This document shows, one piece after another, positions 20,177 to 31,800 of a DNA stretch of 60,645 bases. The notes under the pieces are model-generated. The model had not been told where the DNA came from. It saw only the letters and a list, made by a program, of their open reading frames with translations, and did no database searches. The DNA comes from Symbiodinium natans (lineage: Eukaryota > Sar > Dinophyceae > Suessiales > Symbiodiniaceae): positions 785,001-845,645 of the forward strand of contig CAJNDS010002646.1 of NCBI GenBank assembly GCA_905221605.1, in the 5' to 3' direction. Position 1 is the stretch's first letter, and every line of letters starts with the position of its first letter. The position numbers and the translations under genes were made by a program.

Positions 20177-20905
20177 AAATGGGCCTGACCCTTTCCGGAA
20201 AATACTTGAATATTAGTTTAAATTTTGATAGATTTTAAGGAAACTAGGGGCATTTCAATATTTTGAAAGGCCATGAAGTTCCATGGGTACCTTATATTTT
20301 TGGATTTTTGTTTGTAATTTTTAGCAAATAAACCATTTAAGTTTTTTTTGCAATTTTCCTGAAATTCTGAAAGCCTAGGCCTTACAAGAAAAATAAAAAA
20401 ACAGCAACAAAAATACTCATTTAAAATATTTAAATGCGCTTCTTAGTCCTTTTAAAAAAGAACATTTTGTTTTGTTAATTCATAAGGCTTGTAAAAAAAG
20501 CCGGGGGTCCGGGGACGAGCGTTAACAAAAGCATTCCCCTTGAATATTTCTCCCGCGAAACTTTTCTCCCGCGAATTTTGGCGGGAGAAATTCCCGCGAG
20601 CTCTCCCTTGAGTTTTTCTGGTTTTCCCGTGGTTTCCCTTTGATTTTTTTTTGGTTTCCCTTCAGTTTCCCGTGAGAGTCAAAGCTTCCTTTTACTGTTC
20701 CCTTGGACTTCCCTTTGAACTTCCCTTGGTTTTCCCTCGGATCCCCTTCGAAATTAAAACGCATCCCGCGAGAAATCTCGCAAGACTTCAAAAATAAGGG
20801 CTTCCTTTTCCCACGGGATTTCCCGCGAAGCAGGCCGTAGGCCCCGAGCTGTGGCTGTAGTCTGCAGGCCCCCGAGCTCTCTGACTGTAGTCTCCAGGCC
20901 CCCGG
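20177..20905. repeat. 731-bp tandem unit, copy 2
   Basis: Nearly identical to copy 1 with small indels. One indel shifts the minus-strand frame so its C-terminal half differs from that of copy 1, which argues against protein coding. Confidence 0.9.
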
Positions 20906-21150
20906 GCTCTCTCGTTGTCACCAGGGTCCGGGCTGTCTGGCTGTAGTCTGCAGGCCCCCGAGCTCTCTGACTGTAGAGTCTCCAGGCCTTTGGGCTCGCT
21001 GTAGTCACCAGGGTCCCGGGCAGTCTGACTGTAGTCTCCAGGCCCCCGGTCTCTCTCGCTGTAGTCACCAGGCCCCCGGGCTGTCTGGCTGTAGTCTGCA
21101 GGCCCCCGAGCTCTCTGACTGTAGTCTCCAGCCCCCCGGGCTCTCGTGCT
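20870..21150. repeat. GC-rich minisatellite of ~30-bp units
   Basis: Units read like GGCCCCCGAGCTCTCTGACT then GTAGTCTCCA, with GGGCTGTCTGGCTGTAGTCT variants. The copy-1 tail at 20103-20176 contains two units, so the array probably expanded from the end of the 731-bp unit. Confidence 0.85.
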
Positions 21151-21255
21151 TGCTTGGGTTTATATTGTTTTTTACTTAATTAGATTGACTTAAGTAATTG
21201 AAATAATTTAAAGAATTTAAGTATCGAAATTTATTTAAATAATTAAATAACTTAA

Positions 21256-21621
21256 ATATGACGGGCAGGTTTCGGATTTAAATTACTTAAGTTATTTAAC
21301 TTCGGCCGGGAATTAAATAATGTGAATAATTTGTAAATAATATCAACAATTTACATAATGTAAATAATTGAAATAGTTTAAATAATTTAAATAATTTAAA
21401 TCCGAAAAGGGGGGGACCACCCCCCCCTGCCCCCTAAGACTTAAATAATTCAAATAACTTAAATCCGAAACCTCCCCGTCTTATTTACACTTTTTGAATT
21501 ATTTAATTCTGGGGAGGGGGGGGGGTGGTCGCCCCCCCGCCCGCCGGATTTAAATCATTTTTCATTATTTAAACTATCTAAATTCTTTAAATCGCCTGGG
21601 AATCAAATAATTTCAATTTGA
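21256..21621. repeat. 366-bp AT-rich tandem unit 1 with inverted GC boxes
   Basis: GACGGGCAGGTTTCGGATTT and its inverted partner AAATCCGAAACCTCCCCGTC occur in the same unit, separated by TTTAAATAA-rich DNA. G- and C-runs (GGGGGGGACCACCCCCCC) also form an inverted pair. Confidence 0.85.
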
Positions 21622-21990
21622 ATATGACGGGCAGGTTTCGGATTTAAAATATTTAAATTATCTAATTCGGCCGGGATTTAAATAATTTAAATAATTTAAA
21701 CAATTATTTAAGGCTTCGAACGGATTTAAATTATTTACATAATTTCAATAATTTCAATAATTTAAATCCGAAAAGGGGGGGGGGGCCACCCGCCCTGCCC
21801 CCTAAGGATTAAACAATTTAAATAATTTAAATCCGAAACCTCCCCGTCTTATTTAAATTATTTAATTATGTAATTCTGGGGAGGGGGGGTGGTCCCCCCC
21901 CCTTTCGGATTTAAATTTTAAAATTATTAGATTGTTTAAAATATTTGAATTATTTAAATTATGGCACGGCTCTACTGACACATATTCCGC
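21622..21990. repeat. 366-bp AT-rich tandem unit 2
   Basis: Same order of boxes as unit 1, offset 366 bp, with diverged AT spacers but conserved GC boxes. Confidence 0.85.
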
Positions 21991-22018
21991 GGAAAGATTG
22001 TCATGTTTTTGGTGAAAT

Positions 22019-22161
22019 TTACGAACACTTACCCCCCGATAAGCAAGATCTTGGAACCACTCCGCGTACTCAGCCTTTAAGAGTTTAAGGGGGTTTCAAA
22101 TTCAGGGATACTTATATTTGCTCCTGTAAACTTACGAACACTTACCCCCCGATAAGCAAGA
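22019..22161. repeat. Exact 30-bp direct repeat pair
   Basis: The 30 bases at 22019-22048 (starting TTACGAACACTTACCCCCC) recur at 22132-22161, 113 bp apart. On the minus strand the second copy continues into GCAGGTTCAAGTCTTGC, which folds like a tRNA T-arm, but no matching tRNA body was found. Confidence 0.8.
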
Positions 22162-22215
22162 CTTGAACCTGCGGACAACAACAAACAGGTCTGTCGCAAA
22201 ACCGCGACCATTGAT

Positions 22216-22240
22216 ACATACCCCCTGTAACGGGGTATGT
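22216..22240. other. Perfect 9-bp hairpin
   Basis: ACATACCCC and GGGGTATGT pair around a 7-nt loop. Function unknown. Confidence 0.7.
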
Positions 22241-22369
22241 CGCGTATGTGGGCCGCGGCCCGGTTACAAGCAATTAATATTGGCACGCGGCCATTTGTTT
22301 GCAAGAAACAGGGGTCTGCATACCGCAGCAAAACATAAACACATGATGACGATGCGAACAAATGACTAG

Positions 22370-22470
22370 ATGATGAAGATGATGAGGATGAACAAGATCA
22401 AGGAGCTGATGAAGATGATGAAGATGATGAAGATGATGATGCTGCTGGGAAAGCTTTATGCAATTGATGC
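22370..22470 (+). CDS. Possible acidic Asp/Glu-rich exon
   Basis: After GACTAG one frame reads DDEDDEDEQDQGADEDDEDD, then EDDDAAGKALCN and a stop. GAT/GAA repeats can produce this by microsatellite growth alone; another frame gives a Met/Lys-rich artefact. Confidence 0.25.
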
Positions 22471-22530
22471 AGTGAAGTTATGCCAGTACAATGAAAGGAC
22501 TCATGCAGATGAAGAGTGTGATGACAATGA

Positions 22531-23810
22531 TGATAGAGCTTTGCGCTTTATTTTGTCACCCCGTCTCCTTGCTTCCTGTCTCTTCTCTTCTTTCCAGTAC
22601 CCTTCCAGAAAAATGGCATCCTTGTTCTCTCGCCTCTCTCACTTCCCTTTCCCTTCTCTCTTTCTGTTACTTTTTGACTGATGAACAACAAGAAAGAAAC
22701 TTGCAGGATAAAACAGTGGCAGGGTAAGCAGACGTTGCGCGTGGACCTTGCCGTACTTCATCATATCCCTCTTCTCGGCCCATCTCTTCTGCTCCTTTCC
22801 TTACTCTTCTCCTTTTCATAATTATTCCTCTTTAGTTGTTCTTATCTGGAAAAGAAAGAGGGAAGGGAGAGATAAGGGAGGGAGGATAGATAAAGAAGAG
22901 TGCCATCTTCTCTGCGCCTTGTTTTGTCTCTCCCTCTTCTCTATTCATCTCTCTTCTATTCTTTTCTTTGCTGTTCTATTGAAATTGGATTCCCTGTATC
23001 TCTCCTCTGTCCTTCTCTCTCGCTCCTCTTCTCCTGTTCCCCTCTAAACGATTGCTCTTTACAGATAGGTGCCCTCCCTCCTCTTCAGGAAATCTCTTTT
23101 CGCTTATTTTGCTTTTTGAAGCGAATAAAACAACGGATAAGAGAGGAAAGGGAATGACTAAGTAAAGACAGGAGCTCTTCAATAGGTGCCCTCCCTCCTC
23201 TTCAGGAAATCTCTTTTCCCTTATTTTGCTTTTTGAAGCGAAGAAAACAACAGATAAGAAGAGAGGAAAGGGAATGACTAAGTAAAGAGAGGAGCTCTTC
23301 AATTTCCCTCCCTATATCTGATGTTACTTTTCCTTCTTGGGCGGTGCCCTTCTTTCTCCCTTGAAGATGCAGAAAACGATCAGGAAGGACACCCGTTCCA
23401 TCGCCCATATATAGACAGAGATAAATCATGAGCATCAGCTGGGTTTGCTGCCGATCCAAAATGGGCGTCCCTTTTAATCGCTTTCTGTGTCTTGAAACGA
23501 GCAAAAGGGGCACCCTTACTAAGTGTTTTCTTGTGGTGTCCCTTTTCTTCGCCTGAAGATGCAGAAAACGATCCAAAAAGGACACCCGTTCCATCGCCCA
23601 TATATGGGGAGAGAGATAAATCATGAGCATCAGCTGGGTTTGCTGCCAATCCAAAATGGGCGCCCCTTTTAATCGCTTGCTGTGTCTTCAAACGAGCAAA
23701 AGGGACACCCTAAGTGTTTTCTTGTGGTGTCCCTTTTCTTCGCTTGAAGATGCAGAAAACGATCTGAAAGGACACCTGTTCCATCGCCCATATAGAGGGA
23801 GAGAGAGGGG

Positions 23811-23878
<68 letters not shown>

Positions 23879-24065
23879 AATCATGAGCATCAGCTGGGTT
23901 GGCTGCCAATCCAAAACAGGCGTCCCTTTTAATCGCTTTCTGTGTCTTCAAACGAGCAAAAGGGACACCCTAAGTGCTTTCTTGTGGGGTGTCCCTTTTC
24001 CTCGCTTGAAGATGCAGAAAACGATCAAAAAGGACACCCATTCCATCGCCCATAGAGAGAGAGCG

Positions 24066-24120
<55 letters not shown>

Positions 24121-24292
24121 ATCATGAGCATCAGCTGGGTTGGCTGCCAATCCAAAATGGACGTCCCTTTTAATCGCTTTCTGTGTCTTCAAACGAGCAA
24201 AAGGGACACCCTAAGTGCTTTCTTGTGGGGTGTCCCTTTTCCTCGCTTGAAGATGCAGAAAACGATCAAAAAGGACACCCATTCCATCGCCC

Positions 24293-24345
<53 letters not shown>

Positions 24346-25008
24346 CATGAGCATCAGCTGGGTTGGCTGCCAATCCAAAATGGACGTCCCTTTTAATCGC
24401 TTTCTGTGTCTTCAAACGAGCAAAAGGGACACCCTAAGTGCTTTCTTGTGGGGTGTCCCTTTTCCTCGCTTGAAGATGCAGAAAACGATCAAAAAGGACA
24501 CCCATTCCATCGCCCATATATATATATAGAGAGAGAGAGAGAGAAAATCATGAGCATCAGCTGGGTTGGCTGCCAATCCAAAATGGACGTCCCTTTTAAT
24601 CGCTTTCTGTGTCTTCAAACGAACAAAAGAAAACACTTAGGTTCCTCACTTGAAGATGCAGGAAACGGCCCAACAAGGACACCCGTTCCATCGCCCATAT
24701 ATGAGAGAGAGAGAGAGGGAGAAAGGAAAAAATCATGAGCATCAGCTGGGTTTGCTTACATGTTCATTGTTATTCCTTTTGTTTTTTCTAACGGAAATGA
24801 ACAAGAGAAGAGAAAAATAAGAACCAGAGGAAAGATGAAAACGAGCACCATCTTTTCTTTGCCTGATTTTTGCATTTCGCCTGTCCTCATTTCTCTTCTA
24901 TTCTTTTCATTGCTCTTCCATTTAGAGTTGCATTCCTGTTGATCTCTCCTCTCTCCTTTCTCTCTCCCTTCTCTTCTCTTGTTCTCCTTTAAATCTCAAA
25001 AACACACA
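22531..25008. repeat. CT/GA-rich segmental duplication, copy 1
   Basis: The block runs from GAGCTTTGCGCTTTATTTTG to AAATCTCAAAAACACACA and recurs at 27601-29558. Length differs mainly because copy 1 has more of the ~200-bp hairpin/GA units. Pyrimidine-rich tracts ending in CAG recur through it but no gene is supported. Confidence 0.9.
23425..24760. repeat. Array of ~185-260-bp units with GA microsatellites, copy 1
   Basis: Units begin ATCATGAGCATCAGCTGGGT at 23425, 23620, 23880, 24121, 24344, 24547 and 24732. Each unit holds a hairpin, AAAAGGGACACCC and GGGTGTCCCTTTT, and most end in CATATA or CATAGA plus a GA run of very different length. Confidence 0.95.
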
Positions 25009-25269
25009 AAAGGAAGCTTCTTTTCCTTGTTGAATGAAGAATGAAAAAAGAAGAAAAGAGATAGGGAAAGAAATTGAAGAGCTCCACTGCCTATTGGTTC
25101 ATTCCATTTCCTCTCTTTCTATGTGTTGTTTTCCTTGTCGTTTCAGAAAGCAAGCAAAATAAGGGCAAGGGGGCTTCCTGAAGAGGAGAGAGGGCACCTA
25201 TCTGCGAAGAGGTCTTGTCCTTTTTAAGAATAGAGGGAAAAGGGAACAAGGAAGGGAGAGATGATAGAC

Positions 25270-26446
25270 AAAGAAGAGTGCCATCTTCTTTGCGCCTTGT
25301 TGTGTTCCTCCGTCTCCTTGTTTCTTGTCTCCTCTCTTCTGTTCAGTACCCTTCCAGAAAATTAAAATGGCCTCCTTGTTGTCTCTCCTCTCTCACTTCC
25401 CTTTCCCTTCTCTCCTTCTGTTTCCGTTTAACTGACAAAGCACAAGACAGGTATGATAAAGCAGTGGAAGGTAAAGCAGAGGGTGACTCCTTGCGCTTGG
25501 ACCTTGCCGTACTTCATCATGTCCCTCTTCTCGGCCTATCTCTTCTGCTCTTTTCCTTACTCTTCTCCTTTTCATAAATTCTTCCTCTTTAGTTGTTCTT
25601 ATTTCGAAAAGAAAGAGGGAAGGGAGAGATAAGGGAGGGAGGATAGATAAAGAAGAGTGCCATCTTCTCAGCGCCTCGTTTTGTCTCTCCCTCTTCTCTA
25701 TTCATCTCTCTTCTATTCTTTTCTTTGCTATTCCATTGAAATTGGATTCCTGTTATCTCTCCCCTCTCCTTCTCTCTCGCTCCTCTTCTCCTGTTCCCCT
25801 CTAAATGACAAAAAACACAAGAAAGGAAGAACAAGAGGGGCATGTGTTGCAATAAAGCAGGAAGGGAATTGAAGAGCTCCTCTCGCTACTTTCTCATGCC
25901 CTTTCCTTTCTATCTACCACAATCTACCACACCAAAACACGACTCTCAGCTTCCAAATATACTTCATCATGGGGAGAAGGGACATACTTCATCACAGACT
26001 TGGCCCACAGGGAGAGGGGATATACTTCATCACGCTGCTGGGGGGCTGGATCACAAACATGGCCCACGGGGCGAGGGGACATACTTCAGCCACAAAGAGA
26101 GGGAACCTACTTCATCACGCTGGTGGGATGCTGGATCACAAACCTGGCCTACGGGGAGAGGGGACATGCTTCATCACAAATTTGGCCCACGGGGAGAGGG
26201 GACATACTTCATCACAAATTTGGCCCGCGGGGAGAAGGGACATACTTCATCACAGACTTGGCTCACAGGAGGCGCCAAAATAATCTAAATAATCTAATTA
26301 TTCAAACCCATTGGTTCCTCTGGAAACCCAACCATTTAAATAATTTAAAGAATTTAATTATTCAAATACCTGGATTTAAATATTTTAGTTCTGGGGCGTC
26401 CCATCAAAAGGGAATAGGGAGAGACAAGGGAGAGATGATATATATA
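25270..26446. repeat. ~1154-bp tandem repeat unit, copy 1
   Basis: It matches 26447-27600 at an offset of 1154-1155 bp from about 25500 onward. The earlier part is related but more diverged. Confidence 0.85.
25965..26280. repeat. 38-bp minisatellite inside the 1154-bp unit
   Basis: Units read GGGGACATACTTCATCACA then AATTTGGCCCACGGGGAGA. The unit has no stop in any plus frame and 38 is not a multiple of 3, so all three frames stay open. The overlapping His/Gly-rich frames are therefore not evidence of coding. Confidence 0.9.
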
Positions 26447-27600
26447 GAGCTTTGCGCTTTATTTTGTCACTCCGTCTCCTTGCTTCCTGTCTCTTCTCTT
26501 CTTTCCAGCACCCTTCCAGAAAAATGGCATCCTTGTTCTCTCTCCTCTCTCACTTCCCTTTCCCTTCTCTCTTTCTGTTACTTTTTGACTGATGAACAAC
26601 AAGAAAGGAACTTGCAGGATAAAACAGTGGCAGGGTAAGCAGAGGTTGCGCGTGGACCTTGCCGTACTTCATCATATCCCTCTTCTCGGCCTATCTCTTC
26701 TGCTCCTTTCCTTACTCTTCTCCTTTTCATAATTATTCCTCTTTAGTTGTTCTTATCTGGAAAAGAAAGAGGGAAGGGAGAGATAAGGGAGGGAGGATAG
26801 ATAAAGAAGAGCGCCATCTTCTCTGCGCCTCGTTTTGTCTCTCCCTCTTCTCTATTCATCTCTCTTCTATTCTTTTCTTTGCTATTCCATTGAAATTGGA
26901 TTTCTGTTATCTCTCCCCTCTCCTTCTCTCTCGCTCCTCTTCTCCTGTTCCCCTCTAAATGACAAAAAACACAAGAAAGGAAGAACAAGAGGGGCATGTG
27001 TTGCAATAAAGCAGGAAGGGAATTGAAGAGCTCCTCTCGCTACTTTCTCATGCCCTTTCCTTTCTATCTACCACAATCTACCACACCAAAACACGACTCT
27101 CAGCTTCCAAATATACTTCATCATGGGGAGAAGGGACATACTTCATCACAGACTTGGCCCACAGGGAGAGGGGATATACTTCATCACGCTGCTGGGGGGC
27201 TGGATCACAAACATGGCCCACGGGGCGAGGGGACATACTTCAGCCACAAAGAGAGGGAACCTACTTCATCACGCTGGTGGGAGGCTGGATCACAAACCTG
27301 GCCTACGGGGAGAGGGGACATGCTTCATCACAAATTTGGCCCACGGGGAGAGGGGACATACTGCATCACAAATTTTGCCCGCGGGGAGAAGGGACATACT
27401 TCATCACAGACTTGGCTCACAGGAGGCGCCAAAATAATCTAAATAATCTAATTATTCAAACCCGTTGGTTCCTCTGGAAACCCAACCATTTAACTAATTT
27501 AAAAAATTTAATTATTCAAATACCTGGATTTAAATATTTTAGTTCTGGGGCGTCCCATCAAAAGGGAATAGGGAGAGACAAGGGAGAGATGATATATATA
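26447..27600. repeat. 1154-bp tandem repeat unit, copy 2
   Basis: Nearly identical to copy 1, including the minisatellite (27119-27434) and an AT-rich stretch (27430-27545) resembling the 21-22 kb satellite. Confidence 0.9.
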
Positions 27601-28853
27601 GAGCTTTGCGCTTTATTTTGTCACTCCGTCTCCTTGCTTCCTGTCTCTTCTCTTCTTTCCAGCACCCTTCCAGAAAAATGGCATCCTTGTTCTCTCTCCT
27701 CTCTCACTTCCCTTTCCCTTCTCTCTTTCTGTTACTTTTTGACTGATGAACAACAAGAAAGGAACTTGCAGGATAAAACAGTGGCAGGGTAAGCAGAGGT
27801 TGCGCGTGGACCTTGCCGTACTTCATCATATCCCTCTTCTCGGCCTATCTCTTCTGCTCCTTTCCTTACTCTTCTCCTTTTCATAATTATTCCTCTTTAG
27901 TTGTTCTTATCTGGAAAAGAAAGAGGGAAGGGAGAGATAAGGGAGGGAGGATAGATAAAGAAGAGCGCCATCTTCTCTGCGCCTTGTTTTGTCTCTCCCT
28001 CTTCTCTATTCATCTCTCTTCTATTCTTTTCTTTGCTGTTCTATTGAAATTGGATTCCCTGTATCTCTCCTCTGTCCTTCTCTCTCGCTCCTCTTCTCCT
28101 GTTCCCCTCTAAACGATTGCTCTTTACAGATAGGTGCCCTCCCTCCTCTTCAGGAAATCTCTTTTCGCTTATTTTGCTTTTTGAAGCGAATAAAACAACG
28201 GATAAGAGAGGAAAGGGAATGACTAAGTAAAGACAGGAGCTCTTCAATAGGTGCCCTCCCTCCTCTTCAGGAAATCTCTTTTCCCGTATTTTGCTTTTTG
28301 AAGCGAAGAAAACAACAGATAAGAAGAGAGGAAAGGGAATGACTAAGTAAAGAGAGGAGCTCTTCAATTTCCCTCCCTATATCTGATGTTACGTTTCCTT
28401 CTTGGGCGGTGCCCTTCTTTCTCCCTTGAAGATGCAGAAAACGATCAGGAAGGACACCCGTTCCATCGCCCATATATAGACAGAGATAAATCATGAGCAT
28501 CAGCTGGGTTTGCTGCCGATCCAAAATGGGCGTCCCTTTTAATCGCTTTCTGTGTCTTGAAACGAGCAAAAGGGGCACCCTTACTAAGTGTTTTCTTGTG
28601 GTGTCACTTTTCTTCGCTTGAAGATGCAGAAAACGATCCAAAAAGGACACCCGTTCCATCGCCCATGTATGGGGAGAGAGATAAATCATGAGCATCAGCT
28701 GGGTTTGCTGCCAATCCAAAATGGGCGCCCCTTTTAATCGCTTGCTGTGTCTTCAAACGAGCAAAAGGGACACCCTAAGTGTTTTCTTGTGGTGCCCTTT
28801 TCTTCGCTTGAAGATGCAGAACACGATCTTAAAGGACACCTGTTCCATCGCCC

Positions 28854-28891
<38 letters not shown>

Positions 28892-29058
28892 TGAGCATCA
28901 GCTGGGTTGGCTGCCAATCCAAAACGGGCGTCCCTTTTAATCGCTTTCTGTGTCTTCAAACGAGCAAAAGGGACACCCTAAGTGCTTTCTTGTGGGGTGT
29001 CCCTTTTCCTCGCTTGAAGATGCAGAAAACGATCAAAAAGGACACCCATTCCATCGCC

Positions 29059-29090
<32 letters not shown>

Positions 29091-29558
29091 AAAAAAATCA
29101 TGAGCATCAGCTGGGTTGGCTGCCAATCCAAAATGGACGTCCCTTTTAATCGCTTTCTGTGTCTTCAAACGAACAAAAGAAAACACTTAGGTTCCTCACT
29201 TGAAGATGCAGGAAACGGCCCAACAAGGACACCCGTTCCATCGCCCATATATGAGAGAGAGAGAGAGGGAGAAAGGAAAAAATCATGAGCATCAGCTGGG
29301 TTTGCTTACATGTTCATTGTTATTCCTTTTGTTTTTTCTAACGGAAATGAACAAGAGAAGAGAAAAATAAGAACCAGAGGAAAGATGAAAACGAGCACCA
29401 TCTTCTCTTTGCCTGATTTTTGCATTTCGCCTGTCCTCATTTCTCTTCCATTCTTTTCATTGCTCTTCCATTTAGAGTTGCATTCCTGTTGATCTCTCCT
29501 CTCTCCTTTCTCTCTCCCTTCTCTTCTCTTGTTCTCCTTTAAATCTCAAAAACACACA
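27601..29558. repeat. CT/GA-rich segmental duplication, copy 2
   Basis: Nearly identical to 22531-25008 but with five rather than seven hairpin/GA units (28490, 28685, 28888, 29097, 29282). Confidence 0.9.
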
Positions 29559-30145
29559 GTGAGGAAGACAAGCTTCGAGGCGCTGGAGCCGTGCCGTTTT
29601 CAGGCATCGGCTTGGTCAACGAGTTGCTATTTGTTGTCCGCAAAGTTAGTGTCTTAAGATTGTTCACCGATTGTTGTATGATGGTCACTGATTATCCGAG
29701 AAGTTTTCGCGGGTCTTTTGCAATGGGTGCTGTCGTTGCTTTTTTTTGGTTGGCTCCTTCTCGGCGGGGCAGTGGCTTCTGCGGTCATGGGAGTGTCCGT
29801 GGCGGAGGTGGACTGTAGCGGGTTGTGCGGCTGCATGATTCCAATGCTTGCGGTAAAGGCATGTGTCTCAAGGTGATTTTCTGTGGGAGTGTTTTCTGCA
29901 CGAGACGGTTCAGGGCACTGCAGGACTCGCGTCCACTTCAGTTTGTGAAGAAGAGTACGAAGTTCGACAGATTGTCGAACCGACGTCTGTACGCGTTGAA
30001 TGATAATGTAGATGTCTTGAAAGAGTTAGGGCATCTTCATGAGAAGAAGCCTCTTTCAGTAGCAGTGATCTTTGTCGACGCACACCAAGCAACAATTGTG
30101 CACGACAGCTGGCGAGACTTGGCGTCGGCCGCAGCAGTTTCCCGA
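29559..30145. repeat. 587-bp tandem unit, copy 1 (broken frame)
   Basis: It aligns with 30146-30690. An 11-bp insertion near 29860 creates a frame shift relative to copy 2, where the matching frame is open. Differences in the shared frame are mostly amino-acid-changing. Confidence 0.9.
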
Positions 30146-30690
30146 GTCAGGAAGACAAGCTCCGAGGCGCCGCAGCCGTGCCGTCTTCAGGCATCGGCTT
30201 GGTCGACCAGTTGCTATTGGTTGCCCGCAAAAATAGTGTCTTAAGATTGTTCACCGATTGTTGTATGATGGTCACTGATTACGCGAGACGTTTTCGCAGG
30301 TCTTTTGCAATGGGTGCCGTCGTTGCTTTTTTTTGGTCGGCTCCTTATCGGCGGGGCAGTGGCTTCTGCGGTCATGGGTGCGTCCGTGGCGGAGGTGGAC
30401 TGTAGCGGGTTGTGCGGTTGTATGATTCCAATGCTTGCGGTAAAGGCAGTGATTTTCTGCGGGGGTGTTTTCTGCACGAGACGGTTCAGGGCACTGCAGG
30501 ACTCGCGTCCACTTCAGTTTGTGAAGAAGAGTACGAAGTTTTACAGGTTGTCGAACCGACGTCTGTACGCGTTGAATGATAATGTAGATGTCTTGAAAGA
30601 GTTAGGGCATCTTCATGAGAAGATGCCTCTTTCAGTAGCAGTGATCTTTGCCGATCCACACCAAGCAACAATTGGGCACGACAGCTGACA
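30146..30690. repeat. 587-bp tandem unit, copy 2
   Basis: The repeat begins AGGAAGACAAGCTCCGAGG and carries the open frame described separately at 30305-30688. Confidence 0.9.
30305..30688 (+). CDS. Open frame of 127 codons in a tandem repeat, possible gene fragment
   Basis: A hydrophobic start (LLFFGRLLIGGAVASAVMGA) is followed by FVKKSTKFYRLSNRRLYALN and KELGHLHEKMPLSVAVIF. The RLSNRRLYAL stretch resembles a recurrent 'LDNRRLYAL' motif in eukaryotic hypothetical proteins, but this is from memory and unproven. The first tandem copy is frame-broken and its changes are mostly non-synonymous, so a pseudogene is more likely than a working gene. Confidence 0.3.
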   Translation: MQWVPSLLFFGRLLIGGAVASAVMGASVAEVDCSGLCGCMIPMLAVKAVIFCGGVFCTRRFRALQDSRPLQFVKKSTKFYRLSNRRLYALNDNVDVLKELGHLHEKMPLSVAVIFADPHQATIGHDS

Positions 30691-31340
30691 GGACACTTCA
30701 ATGTGCGCACAACGGTGCGCAGCCCGACCCGAGAGACCGCTTGGATCATCCCCCACGCAAGAGCAGAAGTGATAGCTAGTATTCGTTGCCAACATCTGAC
30801 TGCGCCTGTACGTTCACATCAAAAAAGAGTAAATTATAAATCGTAAACCCTAAACCCTAAGAGAACGAAATTGGTGAATTTGTGCTTCAGGTTTCTTGGA
30901 TTTAGTTTGTTTATAGGTTTTTAAATACAAAACAAGAGAGAACGTCAAATAATACATAAAGGTCCATGCCACTTATACACTATAGGTTTCGGGTTCATCT
31001 ATGTTTTTTTTGCTTCAGGGTTCATAGTTTGTCGTGCAGAAAACGTGAGTTCGGACAGGGCTTATAGTTTTGACAAGGCTCGTGATTGTGAACACCCTGA
31101 GTAAGCCCTAAGCCGTGCGTGAAAGGCCTCAGCCTCAGCACTACACCGCAATGCCCTGAACTACTCCTCAACTCAACCCCATAAACCCGACACCCCTGTA
31201 ATCCCCTCACCGAGCCTGAAATCCTGTAAGCCCTAACCTGCCCCGAAACTCAAGTGAAACCTTAAACCGTCATCCCTTAACCCTCAGCCCGAATTGAGCC
31301 CTTAACCCTCAACCCCCTTTTCGCCCTAAGCCCTGCCAGC
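30691..31340. other. Unique then degenerate CCCTAAA-like DNA, no gene assigned
   Basis: 30691-31080 is unique and moderately AT-rich. 31100-31340 carries many CCCTAA/CCCTGA-like words without clean arrays. Confidence 0.45.
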
Positions 31341-31344
31341 CCCA

Positions 31345-31407
31345 AAGATCCCAGAGGCGTACATCTCCACTGGCAGCGTCTTTGCCATGAGCTTCGCCGG
31401 AACCTGA
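31345..31407 (+). CDS. Exon-like segment with TGA stop
   Basis: The frame reads KIPEAYISTGSVFAMSFAGT and then TGA. It is protein-like and GC-rich against its flanks. No clear acceptor. Confidence 0.4.
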   Translation, partial: KIPEAYISTGSVFAMSFAGT

Positions 31408-31559
31408 GTAGGGCCTGGCGGCTTCAGACTTCAGGATTTTTAGTGTTTAGGTGACATTTTTCTCCACTAGGTTTAAGGAGGATAACATGTAAGAATCTAT
31501 TTCAGAGAAGTTTTAGGGTTTAGGTTGTTTTCCCCTTACTGGGATTAAACTGTAAGAAA

Positions 31560-31800
31560 CTATCGTTTAGGAAGTAGATCTCAGCGGGCTAAACCCTAAA
31601 CCCGAAACCCTAAACCATCCTAAACCCTAAACCCTGAACCCTGAACCTTAAGAGACCTGAACTCTCCTTCCTCTCCTTGCGAGTAAACTTCGGGTTGAGG
31701 GGGTTTTAGGGTTTTTAGTGCAGGGTTAGCGTTTAGGGGTTGAGTAGGGGTTGAGGGGTTGAGGGATTTGGGGTCTGGGGGGTTCAGGGTTAAGAGGTTT
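31560..31800. repeat. CCCTAAA then TTTAGGG-like repeats
   Basis: CCCTAAA/CCCTGAA units at ~31590-31650 face degenerate GGGTTTAG words at ~31690-31795. Confidence 0.7.

Noticed and set aside
19745-20791. Lys/Gly-rich minus-strand frames in both 731-bp units
   Set aside because: Small indels between the near-identical units change the frame with no sign of conservation; low-complexity TTCCC repeats explain it.
20754-21068. Thr-rich minus-strand frame
   Set aside because: Follows the ~30-bp GC minisatellite unit.
22130-22230. Possible minus-strand tRNA
   Set aside because: GCAGGTTCAAGTCTTGC folds like a T-arm, but no acceptor-stem partner, D-arm or anticodon arm could be placed.
23623-24738. 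Frames with Arg/Glu runs
   Set aside because: The runs come from GA microsatellites and the rest repeats with the ~200-bp unit.
25842-27442. Overlapping His/Gly-rich open frames of 100-212 codons
   Set aside because: All three plus frames are open because a stop-free 38-bp minisatellite cycles through frames; not evidence of coding.
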